A DNA stretch of 64,000 nucleotides from assembly GCA_036898135.1 (NCBI GenBank), contig CM072520.1, positions 2,432,343 to 2,496,342 of the forward strand, written 5' to 3'. The position numbers and the translations under genes are program-made. Below the pieces are notes generated by a model that worked only from the letters and a program-made list of their open reading frames with translations, made no database searches and was not told the DNA's origin. This stretch comes from Oncomelania hupensis. Lineage: Eukaryota > Mollusca > Gastropoda > Littorinimorpha > Pomatiopsidae. Positions 20,597 through 32,089 of this stretch are shown here, piece after piece; within the stretch, counting starts at the first letter, position 1, and every line of letters starts with the position of its first letter.

Positions 20597-21546
20597 AAGT
20601 ATGTAGTCAAAATAATGCCTACGTGTTTCAGACGAACGGCGGACGGAAGTCGGGACACGTCACTGTTTTTTGCATACCAAACCTAAACCTTATATGGATT
20701 TTCTGTGTAAACGTCATCAGTTTATGTGGGATTCCCCGTAAAAATTTATGATTACGAGCACATTTTTCGGAAAGCGAGTTTTGAAAGACTGACCGCGATT
20801 GTTTAGGTTGCGTTTCAGACGCTGCATTTGGGACACATCGACATAAAAATATTCTCAGCGTCCAAATTATTTGAATATTTGTAGCTTGTTAGGATTTAAA
20901 ATGAAGTATTTTTGGTTATAATTTGTTAAAGCTCATCATGACCTAGCTGAGTTTATGTTGTTGCCGACTTGGGGAATGTGAAAAAATACATGTCAGTGGG
21001 ACACTTCATGATGCGTCTGAAACGCCATTTTTCGGCCATATTTTTGTCAATATTTAGCTCTAAAGGAAAAAGAACAAAGTTTAGTACTAATTTTCAATGT
21101 ATGAAGACTAAATTAAAACCATAATATCTTGTATTGATGCACTGATTTAGTCACAATCTCCGTTTTAGTTAACCTACTGTAGCCGTTCCTGTTTTGGGAA
21201 GCCATTTTGGGCAGCTAATTCGACATTTTATTATATTTTAAAAATTAAATTCACCATGCAGATAATCCAAAATACATTAATTTATACCTTAACATCATCT
21301 TAATGCAATGAAACTAAAGAAATGTGATGACATGCATATATAAAATAACAAGCAGAACAATGTACACAGTGATCATCCAGAAGTAGGCAAGCATTCAGAA
21401 TGTAAATTTATATGGATTGATAAGTGCATAATACTATACATGTGCACACTTAAAAGTTAAAAACTTGCCAAAATCTCAAATGTTAAAAAACAAACCAGTC
21501 ACTCGTAAAAATTCAACCAACTTTCTAAAATCAACTTCTCTAAAAA

Positions 21547-21676
21547 TCTGTGTGTTCATCATGACTAGATACATGTACAATTACTGTGTGTTCATCATGA
21601 CTAGATACATGTACAATCACTGTGTGTTCATCATGACTAGATACATGTACGATCACTGTGTGTTCATCATGACTAG
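21547..21676. repeat. 36-bp minisatellite, 3.6 copies
   Basis: The unit CTGTGTGTTCATCATGACTA + GATACATGTACAATCA repeats almost without change. Being a multiple of three, it makes both strands appear open, but no gene is implied. Confidence 0.92.
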
Positions 21677-21768
21677 ATTTACTATTCAAATACAGACTAT
21701 ATTTAATTTTGTTCTCTCCAGGAACAATATTTGGGCACAGCAACATAGCATCAAAACAAGGCAAAATG

Positions 21769-22811
21769 TCAGTTGAAAAAATGTCGTCCCCTGTTATCAA
21801 TAAGTGGCGGGTCAACCACCTCAATCTTAGCCTCGCAGAGAGACACAACTGACACATCATCATTTGGTGGGAAAACATAGTAAGTGCCATTTGGCCTCAG
21901 ATACTTCACAAAAAACTCTCCTTCTTGTAAAGGTATATCAACAGGAGCAGGAATGACCATTCCGTAATATGTGACCGTATTCCTTTTGACAGTAAAGCTG
22001 GCCTTTACAAAGACCCCAACTTGGGGAACCTGCCCAACCCCTTCCTCATGCAAAAATCACAAGCTGAGGTTTCTTCAAGGACTGCTTCATTCAGATCTAC
22101 CCCTCTGACAAGAGGTACAAAATGATTTGGTACCCATCGATTCTTGTCGTCCCCTGTTTCTAACTTTCCTGTGGATGTCCACATGATGTAAATGGGAAAG
22201 TAAGCGTTGCCATCTCCATTAGGCACAAATGGCCTGTTTAAGAATCTGCGTGCCACCTGGTTGCCTGCATTTGGGTGAACAGAATGAACACACCTTCTCA
22301 AAATACTTGCAGCTGCATGTATTTGGAAAGGGCCCAGATCTTTTGACCCTGTGACTGCTGCCATTGCTTCTTCTTTGTAGGCTGAAAAGAGGTCTTTGTC
22401 TACAAAGTCACCTGTCATGTGATAGAAATGAAGCAGCTCGCATCCATCCAAATTAGTCCCTTTACTAACAAACTCTGGTGAGAGGTAGGAGTTTTTATTC
22501 TGGACCAGTTCGCACGCTATTCAAACCCTGAGTTCACTAATTTTATCAGTAGTGTCCCCAAATGCCGCAGCAGACAGAGAGTGGAGCAAACAGTGCCCAT
22601 CTGCTCTGCTTTTCTTCGGAAACCTTCCTGCTGGTGTGACATCTGGGGAAAGAATACCTTGCGCTGCCTTATCTAACTCAGCTAGGGAGAAAAGTGGCTC
22701 TGTGTCAGGACATTCCAAAGGGTATCCCTCAGATTTCTTTATGTAATCTTGGACACACTCTTCAAAAAACCTGTACCCCAACGCTTTAGCTCTGCGCCTA
22801 TATCCTGTAAG
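21769..22811 (-). pseudogene. OTU-type cysteine-protease-like protein, main exon
   Basis: From the splice acceptor CTTACAG at about 22812, the exon reads GYRRRAKALGYRFFEECVQD, then SRADGHCLLHSLSAAAFGD. The Asp-Gly-x-Cys-Leu motif carries the catalytic Cys of an OTU domain. A TGA interrupts at about 22519 (after ISELRV). The same frame resumes with LDGCELLHFYHMTGDFVDKD, LGPFQIHAAASILRRCVH and NHFVPLVRG, which supplies the catalytic His. A frameshift near 22040 leads to the last frame (21769-22053), ending NDDVSVVSLCEAKIEVVDPP. OTU proteases remove ubiquitin; here the domain resembles vertnin-like transposon-associated OTU proteins (inference). Decayed by one stop and one frameshift. Confidence 0.75.
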
Positions 22812-23437
22812 GATTTCAAGTTTATTGCAATAAATTGGGTTATGAATTTGAAAAAATTGCAAAAAATTTATTTATTGTCACATTAACTTCATATTTTAGG
22901 ATATGTTTACAAAATGGTTATTCTATGTACCCAAAGAACCATTTTGACTTTAGTACTATTTTTACCTGTTGGAATCTTGTAATTAATTCATAATTACAGG
23001 TATTTTATGGACTATGTTAATAAAACAACAACAAGACAGTGTGGATTGCATGTGAATGTGTGCACAGTCAGTCAACACAGACAAGAAAACTCACTCTGGT
23101 TGTCTACACCAAGTCCTTGTGCTCTTTCAGCAATAAGCTCATCAATAAGGTTACAAAACTCACTATTACTGTCGGAGCTATCCCCTGCCATCATGGCCGA
23201 AAATTTCGCAACCTCAAACAAAATCGTTAAAAAAGTTCACAAAACCACGTCAAACTTGCGAAAACGATAGCGGAAAACAAACGGGAACCTTTCCGGAAGT
23301 TGACTAAACCTCTCACGCACAGGAGAGTTCCTATTTCCTGTGATTTACTGACTAAAAGGTGCACTAACGAGGCGCGGTTTACCGCGCTTCAGGATTATGG
23401 GCGAGGCGCGCATTACCGCGCTATAGGATGCTAAGAG
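22792..23437. mobile_element. TTAA-flanked element 2, right part (carries the OTU gene)
   Basis: The right end ATAGGATGCTAAGAG abuts TTAA at 23438-23441 and is preceded by two GCGC...TTACCGCGCT repeats, as in element 1. The OTU gene runs leftward out of the shared region, so the element extends at least to 21769. I could not find its left CTCTTAG end. Confidence 0.7.
22972..23194 (-). pseudogene. Exon 1 of the OTU-element gene
   Basis: ATG at 23194 opens MMAGDSSDSNSEFCNLIDEL and then ERAQGLGVDNQSEF. The exon ends at CCAACAG followed by GTAAAAAT, a good donor, and the acceptor of the main exon is about 160 bp further. An in-frame TGA after SCLC shows decay. The same acidic start exon occurs in element 1 (near 17127) and element 3 (28542, MAESDSDNES...ERADQLGNKNQSD), so it defines the family. 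Confidence 0.65.
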
Positions 23438-23441
23438 TTAA

Positions 23442-23770
23442 GGTAAATTATGCTTTTCAGCCGTAGAGATGAAAAACCCACCTTGCCTCCGACGTTGGTA
23501 CAAGCTAACGTACTTGAAACAGCAAATGGTAAGATCTTAACTAGGTAGTCAAAAGCCATTTTTAAAAAATGATTTCCTCATCACAAAACTGACATAGATT
23601 TAAAGAGCTTTTCATTCTGAACACAGTGGTATATTTTTTTCCCCCATAGGACAAATAGGTAAAAAGTTATTAATGTTTGAAAATGCCGAATGTTGGTGTT
23701 TTTTTGGCAACGTTTTGGAATTGAAGAAATTGACAACTTTGGAGTCTCAAAGTGAAGCCAATATTGATAC
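23442..23770. other. No recognised gene
   Basis: Nothing beyond short homopolymers. Confidence 0.4.
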
Positions 23771-24585
23771 CAGAAAGCTGATTTTTGACAGGTAACCCCT
23801 TCATATGTTATACTCCAAGCCCAATTTTCTTCAGGCCTATCCCATGTAATGTTCAGCCGTTTTGGTGCTTCAAAGTTGGGAAATCATCAAATTCGCAGTG
23901 CGTGCCGGCAAAGTATAGGCCTACTGGTGTGCTACTACGCTCAGCACTCGTGTCGCAGAATAGGCCTACGAGTCGGCCTTGGCCGGAAAAAAACCCGAAC
24001 ACCGTTTGGGTACACTTTTCTACGGCAAAGCGCTCCGAGATACAGTAATGCACAAATTAATAAATACCCTAGTTTTATAAAGGAAAGTCTGCTCTTTATT
24101 TCTTGCTAAGTTTTAAACTTCTAGTTAAAATCAAACTTACATCAAAACCGCTTTATCCACTTTGTTCGGCTCGTAACAAAACTTTTACACACGAGAGCCC
24201 CACAATACCTATATGTAAATGAAGCTAAGTATCCGAACTTCTCATTGGTTCTTATTTTTAGGCCATCCAATGAATTATCGCAAAGCGCTTGACGTTTGAA
24301 ACGAGTCACCTCTCATCAAACGACGGTGACATTTTTTTCGCAGCGGCATTCAGCGTTCGGATAGGGGTGTATTCAAAAGCTGTTTTCTCGGAATCTTTCG
24401 CATAAACATGCATTAAAAACAACACAGATGTAAAGATAAAGCTTTCAATTTTTATTTGAATACAGCCACTGTTCGTTTTGATGCAGTTTTACATTAATAA
24501 TAAGTGTTGAAAGTGAAGTGAAAACTGAGTCAAAACTGCCGACCGGACAAGAGCCAATGAAGGGCTTGGAGTACCTACTTAAACA
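23771..24585 (+). repeat. R3 repeat, uninterrupted copy
   Basis: AGAAAGCTGATTTTTGACAG to GGGCTTGGAGTACCTA. The same sequence occurs at 53770-54347 and, after a 1.8-kb interruption, at 56166-56370. It is closely similar throughout with no coding domain, and no terminal inverted repeat is evident. Confidence 0.85.
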
Positions 24586-27112
24586 GAATAAGATCATTAG
24601 ACCCATAATACTTGGATAAAAAATATATTAAAGCCAGGACTACAGAAATGTAAAGTAATTCACCACGGGGAGTAAGTACAGTAAATCATTAAATGTAATA
24701 ATCTTTTTAAAACATGTAGAAAAGACCACAACTAGTAGGTAGATCCAAGAAAAAATTCAAACACAAAAAGAGTGAAAAACAATTTTATTACTTCAAAGAA
24801 TACTGTCACAAGTTAGCTTTCAAACAAAACTGACTGGACACACTTTCATGCGCACAACCCAAACAACAACAGAGTAGGTTTAATAATTTAAATAAATAAA
24901 TAAATTTAAAATATTTTAATTATTCATATACTTTTTAAACAGATAATAATAACAACAAAAATCAACTCCTCCACTCTCTTCCAAACTTAAAAGTCTTTAG
25001 GAAGGTTCTCGCTGAAACCTTTGTCCACTAGAAAACTCAGGTTTTCCTTTAAGCAAATGTTAACAGTCCACAATAAGCACAGAAATAATGTCTCCCCTCC
25101 CTTAACTTCCCCAGAACCTAAAAGCGTTTTACTCAGATTTTATATATAGAAAGGTCACTCGCGGTTCCAACACAGTTCCGTCCCAGGGGTTCCAGCGCAG
25201 TTCCCAACACACAAGGGTCACTTTCTTGTTCTCCAACGGAGTTTGTCCTAGCACCAACACGACAGAGGGACACCTTTTCCATCCGCTGTAAGGGCTCTCG
25301 TCGGTCTTTTCCAGGCTGGTTCCCTCAGTTCCAGATAGGGAAAAGTAAAAACAAGAAGGCCTACATGGCCAAGATTAGTACCAAAAAGTCTAATAGCGCA
25401 GTGAGCTCCCCTACATCCAATCTGCATCTCCGCCACCAAGCTCGCACGGGGAAGGAGAAGGGAAACTCACAAACGCACTATTAAAAAAAATCAATAGGTT
25501 CTTAATACTAATAAGCTGAAAATTAGCAATAACAATAGTTGCAAATTCCAAACAAATTATTTCTCCGACGCAGCACTGAAAATGGATACATTAATTAAAT
25601 AACTATCCAATCAAGTAATACACTTTAAACAATCTTATAATTTCACAAACAACATCAACTTTCCCTTACATTAAAGTAAGGTAAATCTCACAGTCAAAGA
25701 AAACAATGGCGCCCTCAAATATCCAACAAAACCATTTTATCCCCGAACACAACACAAGAAGATATTAATAATAAAATAAAATAATTATTTTATTAATTAG
25801 TAAAATTTACAGGCAAGACTATCACACGTACATATTCACAGCAAGTCGGCAATACAGGTCTCCCTGTCACGATTAAACGAGCCCACGGTATCTACCGGTA
25901 GTTACACACACTAACTACAAAAAATGGCTAACACAAAAAACCAATATTTTCTTACCCCAAACGGACCTATGATAGGACTCGGATCCCGGTTACGAGTAAC
26001 AAAGTCTTTTGACCATACAGCTGCTTCAGGTCAAGTAAATTCCTCCAAGTGTGGTCAAACTTCTCTTCAATCATCCACACCCAAAACTTTCCCCTTCTTC
26101 TCAGTCTTTTCCACAAGTCGAGAAAAAAAGATGAGAAAGAATGACAAACCACCCGAATCCGTCAGGCTAGTCAACCACAATTGGAGTTCACAATAAATCT
26201 TAGCCGATTAACTTATGCAGCACGTGCAATGCATGAAAATTATTCTATAATCGCTATTTCAACAATAGGACCTAGAAACAACGTAGAGACGTGCCACGCA
26301 ATCATACGAATATTAATACACCACCCCCTTCTTTATCCAACCCTGCTACTGTCTAGCTTACTGCTGTTTATCAACAGGTGCTGAAATCAACTTGTCCGCG
26401 ACAAATACATTAAAAAAAAAGAAGAAATCCAAAATTTGAGACAGATATCTTTATTGGTTAATGAAATATTTGTATTTGAAAATCGTCCGAAATGTTGTTT
26501 TTGTGTAAAATTGATCAATCGCCAAGTTTGAGGCATCACAAAATAAAATTTTCTCAAGTTATTGTTATAAAATGTTCAGAATAGTTCCATACCTAATCAT
26601 AGTTTAAGCCTAGTTTTTTCAGAGTGTACAAGAAAACCATTTATGAGTTATTACCACTCAAAAATGACAAAATAATCATTTTTCGAAGGCGTCGGGGGGA
26701 AAAGCAAATTTGAGTATTTGACGCATATTAGTTAAACAAGTATAATTCTTGAACTATTTAAGATACAAAAAAGATGTACATATCAAAATCTTCAGGAAGG
26801 AATGAAGCACCTCAAAAACACACAATAAACAAATAGTGAATAAAGCTTTATTAGATTATAATAGATTGAAGATAACAAATAATTCATAAAAACGCTCAAA
26901 AGCATGCAGGCATGCAGGCATTGAAGGAAGTAAAATGACAATATTCAATTATTTAGTTTAAAGTAACACTTTTAATCTATGACACTATTAGAATCTAATT
27001 TTGACTTGTTTACTAAAGCAAAACAAAAAAACCAAATTAACGAAAACTTTCATTAGAATTTAGATCAGCATAATTTCTCAAGGCAGCAATAAGCTGACAC
27101 TACTGGCACTTC
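24586..27112. other. No recognised gene
   Basis: A long AT-rich stretch with short unrelated ORFs. No transposon ends, splice pairs or RNA genes were recognised. Minus-strand AATAAA signals near 26850 could serve the gene-like unit ending at 27113. Confidence 0.45.
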
Positions 27113-27875
27113 TCAGCAAAAAGTCTGAACAAAAGATCTCCACTTTTTCAGCAGCAGTGGCCACTCCTCATCTAACACCTTCCAAATGCGGTGCTGTGAT
27201 GTCATTGTAAAATTATGGGAAGAGACAAACTTTGCCTCCACCTCCTCCACTCTCTCCACGTCTGGCCACTTGAAAATGTTCTTGTCGTCTCTTTGCACCA
27301 TAAAGGTAACCTCTGCTCGTCCTTTGTCTAGGACTCGGCATGTTTGTCCAAGGTAAAATCCTTCATCATAAAAAACAGCAATGTTGATTCCAGCTGTTTG
27401 GAAGTTAAAGTCAGGGTCGTTATATTCTTCAGCTTCTTCTTCGTCTGATGTCAAGTTGACTTCCTCCTGCTGAGTATCAGGCTCTCCTGTATCCTATTCC
27501 CCAGCACACAGATCACTCAGATATGCTGAGAAATTGGACAAGAGGTCTTCAAATGGGATACTCAGCACGAGTCGGTCATACTTGACATCCAAAAAAAGTT
27601 TTTGGTACCTAATTTGTTCCTTCAATGCTGCGATTTTTGCTGTTTTGTGAGGAAGACTATCCATTAGTCGCTTCAAGTCGGCATTGTTTTTACAATCTCC
27701 TCTGAGAGTTTCCTCTTCGTCTCTGTAATTTTCAACTTCTTCGCAGTCTCTTCCTCCTGCTGTTTCAGCATTGCTTCCTGCGTACCCGTCTTGAGGCTTG
27801 CTTGCCTGCTGGCCAGACTCATCTGTGGAGCAAGTCGTCTTGACTGCCGCAGTAGGCTGCTTTGCTCCTCCAGAC
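27113..27875 (-). pseudogene. Near-intact last exon of an unidentified (probably transposon-borne) protein
   Basis: The acceptor TTCCTTTAG at 27876 opens a frame of about 254 codons to the stop at 27113, interrupted only by one TAG at 27494-27496. The N-terminal third is acidic and Ser/Gln-rich (SGGAKQPTAAVKTTCSTDES). The middle has KTAKIAALKEQIRYQKLFLD, a basic coiled-coil-like helix. The C-terminal domain has FYLGQTCRVLDKGRAEVTFM, NIFKWPDVERVEEVEAKFV and RIWKV. I have an impression of a domain widespread in transposon-derived invertebrate proteins, but cannot name it. An upstream exon may be missing. Confidence 0.6.
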
Positions 27876-28112
27876 CTAAAGGAAAAACATACAAAGAGAA
27901 AGAAAAAGATGTCAAAATTTTTAAACTAGAAAAAGTACAAATGGATGAAAGACAAATTTGAAAAATAAACGAATTTCCCTTTTATTTTAACCCTAATACT
28001 AATAGCCTTATAATTATATAAATAGTACCTTAAAAATTGCACAAAAGTGCAGAGGAAAAAAGCATTAAATTACCCAATATTAACATATCCTGATCTTACT
28101 TTTTACATTTAA

Positions 28113-28800
28113 AACTCTTAGTCTCATATAGCAAAACAGCACATTGATCTTCTCCTTCATGTAAGGATTTGACAAAAACAAGCCAAAAATAGGTGCATGT
28201 GTTTAAAATGCTATATCTACTGAATGGTTGGTCAGAGCTTCATGGGACTTAGTCAGTGTGTAGATAATTGGTAACTATGCAAGTATTGAGTAAGCTTTAG
28301 TTCTGTCAGTGTCATCTGTCTGTGTTACCTGCTATTTTACCTGTGATTATAGGTAATTTCACAACCAATTCTTCGGATGATGAAAGGTCCAATCTGTAGT
28401 CGGAATGATCGCTAGTGTGCACACTAGACACTGACAAATCACTCTGATTTTTATTCCCTAACTGATCAGCCCTTTCATCTACTAATTGCTGCCACAACTG
28501 CTCATATCATGTAGACTCGTTGTCGGAATCAGATTCTGCCATTTTTAGAGTTTCCCCGCTCTCGAAAAAGCGACCAAAAACTAAACAAAAACTTCGATTA
28601 AAACGTGTTGTTGACACAACTGCAGTTGACAGGAAGGAAGTACACTGCTTTTAGAATCAGCTAGTGCGCATGCGCAATTGGAACTGGTTTCCGTTAAGTG
28701 GGAGAGAGGTGCTAAAAGTAGACGGTAACTAGGCGCGCTTTACCGCGCTTCATGAGCCGTGACGAACCACGCTTTACCGCGCTTCATGAGACTAAGAGTT
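28113..28800. mobile_element. TTAA-flanked element 3 (non-autonomous)
   Basis: TTAA at 28109-28112 and 28801-28804 flank AACTCTTAGTCTCATATAGC and, inverted, AACTCTTAGTCTCATGAAGC: 20-bp ends with two mismatches. Right-end subterminal repeats GGCGCGCTTTACCGCGCTTC and CACGCTTTACCGCGCTTCAT parallel those of elements 1 and 2. It carries only exon 1 of the family gene (28347-28542, minus). Confidence 0.88.
28347..28542 (-). pseudogene. Exon 1 of the TTAA-element gene, element 3 copy
   Basis: MAESDSDNEST, then a TAG stop, then YEQLWQQLVDERADQLGNKN and an acidic/Ser stretch to a donor ATCACAG|GTAAAA. It is homologous to the exons at 23194 and 17127. A perfect TGCGCATGCGCA (NRF-1-like) lies 123 bp upstream at 28665-28676. 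Confidence 0.6.
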
Positions 28801-28930
28801 TTAATGATTATGGATTGATATTGCTAGCCGTAATTGTCTCCATTAAGGCAGTGTGCACCAATGTTCTTATCTGATGTTTAACAATGCACAATCGCTTTTC
28901 ACATTTGATCTGACACAGATCATCTGTCAA

Positions 28931-29281
28931 AGGGGGTCACTGGGGCTTCCTATGATGTTATTATTGGGCAATGTAGGCAATTTATATGTATGTGTTTTGT
29001 TGATATTTTATAATGATGTTTGTATTCTATTTTAATTTTGTAAAATGGGGTTCGATAAATTAGATTATACTTTATAGCCTTAGCGTCCCCTGCGTGGGAT
29101 GTCTTTATTGTAAAGTGACTGGCTGGTGGAGTACCTTAAGTGTTACCACTAGGGTTGTTTCGGCCGATCTTTTATGCTGATCAGGGGTGAGTCCTCTTTC
29201 AGCGAAGTTGTGGTTTTGATTTTGTGGTCCTGATTTGGCTCTTTGCAGTCCACTGGACCCTGTAAGCAATGAATAACTAAC
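28931..29281 (+). repeat. R1 repeat, copy 2 (3' half)
   Basis: GGTCACTGGGGCTTCCTATG through CCCTGCGTGGGATGTC to a degenerate GGTCCTGATTTGGCTC tail. It matches 35946-36240. Confidence 0.8.
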
Positions 29282-29772
29282 TAATCACTGGGATAGACCT
29301 ACCGCGCTGAAACCGGCGATGCCCAGCTTTGTAGGGTGTGTTATTTACGTTTTGACGAGCACAAAGTTGACTTCGTGTATACCGAGAGGATGCAGCGTGT
29401 TACACACCGGTAGAGCGAGTTCAGAGCCGCATGGCTGGAGCAACAACAGTTTGTCTCTATCGCACACCACATGGGCGGGCGGCTGTGCCACTGAAGATGG
29501 CTGCAGTGGAGCATGAACCGCACGCACAGGCGAGCAACCATAGAGTAGACTTGTGATGGTGTAATTCCTGAGTTGTGCTATTTGGCTGAAGAAGATGAAA
29601 AATGTCCAAAACAAGAAGTGAAATTGTGCCATAATTCCTCTGTCTGTTGACCAATTCCAACAAATTTGGCACCACGATGACCTGCGTTCCATCACAAACA
29701 CACCGATGCCCAACTCGGTACCAGACTTGCACTGTCTCTCACAAACACAAACATTGAGGAGCACTCCCTCTA
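29282..29772. other. No recognised gene
   Basis: Several overlapping minus frames without clear domains. It may be the decayed 3' part of the P-type transposase next to it. Confidence 0.35.
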
Positions 29773-30175
29773 TCACACATAGGCAATGGCGAGTACAGAG
29801 GCCCTTCGAAACACGTATCCAAGCAAGTCTACCCGCAGAAACCTGAAATGCTCATCATTTGCATTTGTGTATGCCCTGAGATCCGGTTTCCTCTTGTGTT
29901 CCGCATGAAGATGACGGGGGTTGAGGCAGTCGAAGAAATGGTCCATGAGTTTAACAAACGTGGCCATTTCTTGGCATTCCAGCCCACCATAGGTCTGCAC
30001 GACAGCTGCCACTATTGATCTCAGAGTCTGGGCATCAAGGCGAACATTCATGACATAGTGAGGATTCAGGTGGATGTTCTGCAATGTCAGGCCACTCTGT
30101 GCAACTCCCATCTCCATGTCTTGGTGGTAAAGTTGGGAAATATGCTTCCACAAGTTCTGATGGGCATTGTTCTAC
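29773..30175 (-). pseudogene. P-element/THAP9-type transposase fragment
   Basis: A 126-codon minus frame, open further upstream to about 30175: LNPHYVMNVRLDAQTLRSIV, MATFVKLMDHFFDCLNPRHL and KRKPDLRAYTNANDEHFRFL. These are the insertion-domain segments of P-element-like transposases (the ...VRLA.Q.LS.SVA... and ...FFDCLN... blocks). The N-terminal THAP and the catalytic ends are missing. It is of the same superfamily as 42764-44338 but not obviously the same family. Confidence 0.75.
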
Positions 30176-30369
30176 AAATATCTAGTTTCTCACTGTCTTA
30201 ATCAAATGAGGGGGGTCACTGATGAAGAAGATCCACCTTTCAGGATGTATACACAACAAGAAGCTATAATAAATTTTACTCATAAGATTTTGTCTACATG
30301 TTTAAAACAAGAGTTGGTTGATGTTTTCACCCCAATTATCATTACACATTTGCTTAAAACTAGCTGGGA

Positions 30370-30466
30370 GAAAAAGAGAGAGCAAGAGAGAGCAAGAGAG
30401 TTAGCGAGAGAGGGGAGAGAAGAAACAGGATAGACTCCAAATAGCCAGGCCATCATGGGTGCTGAG

Positions 30467-30509
<43 letters not shown>

Positions 30510-30575
30510 AAAAAGTGAGCGAGAGAGAGAGAAAAGAAAAAGAGAGAGAGAGAGAGAAAAAAGAAAAAGGGAGAG
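30370..30575. repeat. (AG)n-rich microsatellite block
   Basis: An uninterrupted (GA)n run at about 30470-30504 with flanking GAGA/AAAAG variants. Confidence 0.95.
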
Positions 30576-30847
30576 AGTGATAAAAAGTATACATTACATA
30601 GTACAAAGTCGGTTTATTGTTTGCTTTTTGCCTGTAACAAAAACAAAACAAAAACATTTTTATTATAAAATTGTATAACAATGTATATATATTGTTATAA
30701 TAACATGTTAATGTATAATAAAAGCATTTTTTATCATAAAATTGTATTATCAATGTGTATATAGTTAAAATTGGTATAAAATATTCATTTACTTACTTTT
30801 TATTTTTTATGCTTAACATTGGGGTGTGTGAACGCCCGCGGCATCTG

Positions 30848-31512
30848 AAACAAAAAAAAAACAATAATGCATTGGTATTATTATTTTTAATTTTTAAAGA
30901 TGTTGTTCATTAATAAACTATTTTATACCTTATTTCTGGTGTTGTCGTTTTTTACTTTTTTCGTTGTTGTTGGTCTTTTATTTAAAAAAAATTTTTTTTT
31001 ACCTACTTGTAGCATCCTTATGCTCTGTGGTTTGGTGATGGTGATGGTGGAGGTGTTGGGTATCCCTCATCTGGTTGGTGTCCATCATCATCTCCCGGCT
31101 CCGACAATAGGTGTACAACCACTTCGTGGATGCTATATGACGGGTTTCTATTAAAAAAAAAATTATAAAAAAGATAAAATAAATAAAACTAAAATAAAAA
31201 ATAATAAATAAAAATAAAATAAAATATTTGTTCAGTATATAATAACATGGCCTTTTTTTTTTCATAAAAAAAATAAAAAAAATAAAAATATAACATAAAA
31301 TAAAATTAAATCTTTATATCTTATTATCCTTTCCTTTTTTTTTTTTCATCACTATACAATAAAATCAATTAAAAAAAAATGTTGTACTTACTCAGTAATA
31401 AACCATCGCAGTGCATCCCGCACTCTGGTTGTATGTACGTTCAGCGACTCCCATCTTAATGTAGGATTTTCAGGGCAGGAAATCCAAAATACAAGTAGCA
31501 CGCGCATCTTTG
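30848..31512 (-). other. Possible exon chain, unknown protein
   Basis: On minus: ATG at 31512 opens MRVLLVFWISCPENPTLRWE and then TTRVRDALRWFIT, ending at a GTAAGT donor (about 31394). An acceptor TTTTTTAATAG at about 31150 starts a 138-bp exon ending CTACAAG|GTAGGT (about 31012). An acceptor TTTGTTTCAG at about 30848 follows. The phases agree and the joined frame stays open. The RVRDALRWF block faintly recalls the Helitron/DUF6570-type N-terminus, but this is a guess. Confidence 0.25.
31160..31380. repeat. A-rich low-complexity region
   Basis: (AAAAT)n and poly-A/T runs. Confidence 0.8.
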
Positions 31513-32089
31513 CTGTAAGGCTGATCTTTTGGAATGAAGTCTTTACAACGATGCCGGTCTTTTAAACTATCGCCACTGAAAGGGCTGTGAAAATCTGTTC
31601 CTTCCGTCTACAAGTCTTAATTAACTATCTATAATTACAACTATCTCCCTCTCACCGAGCTCCTATAGACAATATAACAGTCCTCCCTTTTCTAACCTGC
31701 AATCCGATAGCGCTTGCCCACAAGATACAATTAACCCCCACATTGCGTATGTATATGTAAGCATCTGCTTGCCATTTTCGCGTCCCAACATCCCGCGTCT
31801 TAGTCCAGCATCTCTCTGTCTTGTCTCAACAAATGCAATCAAGTCTCAACAGTGTCAAACACGGTTTTACTAACACCATCGTCTCTAGGGATCCTCGCTC
31901 AGACATATCTCATTTGTTTGTCAAATACCTTCACTCATTTCCGTTCATCCTTGATTCGTTCCCTAATCAGCTTTTCTAAGACGCCCCCTCTCCAAAAATA
32001 ATATTGTCGTCATCTTTTCATCTACCTCCAAACGTGTCATGCATTCATTCATAAAGTACTCATTACACAAAATTGCCATTCAGATTTAA
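31513..32089. other. No recognised gene
   Basis: Only short ORFs. Confidence 0.4.

Larger units (their letters stand above)
19321..21023. other. Region bounded by inverted GTTTCRGAYGCATCAT motifs
   Basis: GTTTCGGATGCATCAT + AGGGACAC at 19321-19344 faces its inverted partner at 20998-21023. Further copies lie at 19486-19506 (inverted), 20627-20661 (partial) and 20812-20836. The interval contains the C-terminal OTU-element-like ORF on minus. It could be a DNA transposon whose ends and subterminal sites are these motifs. No target duplication was identified. Confidence 0.5.

Noticed and set aside
21540..21890. Minus ORF with SSHDEHTVIVHV repeats.
   Set aside because: It is the 36-bp minisatellite read in frame and overlaps the end of the OTU gene in another frame.
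29345..29776. 143-codon minus ORF next to the P transposase.
   Set aside because: Cysteine-rich but no zinc or transposase pattern. Three overlapping frames of similar length suggest chance openness.
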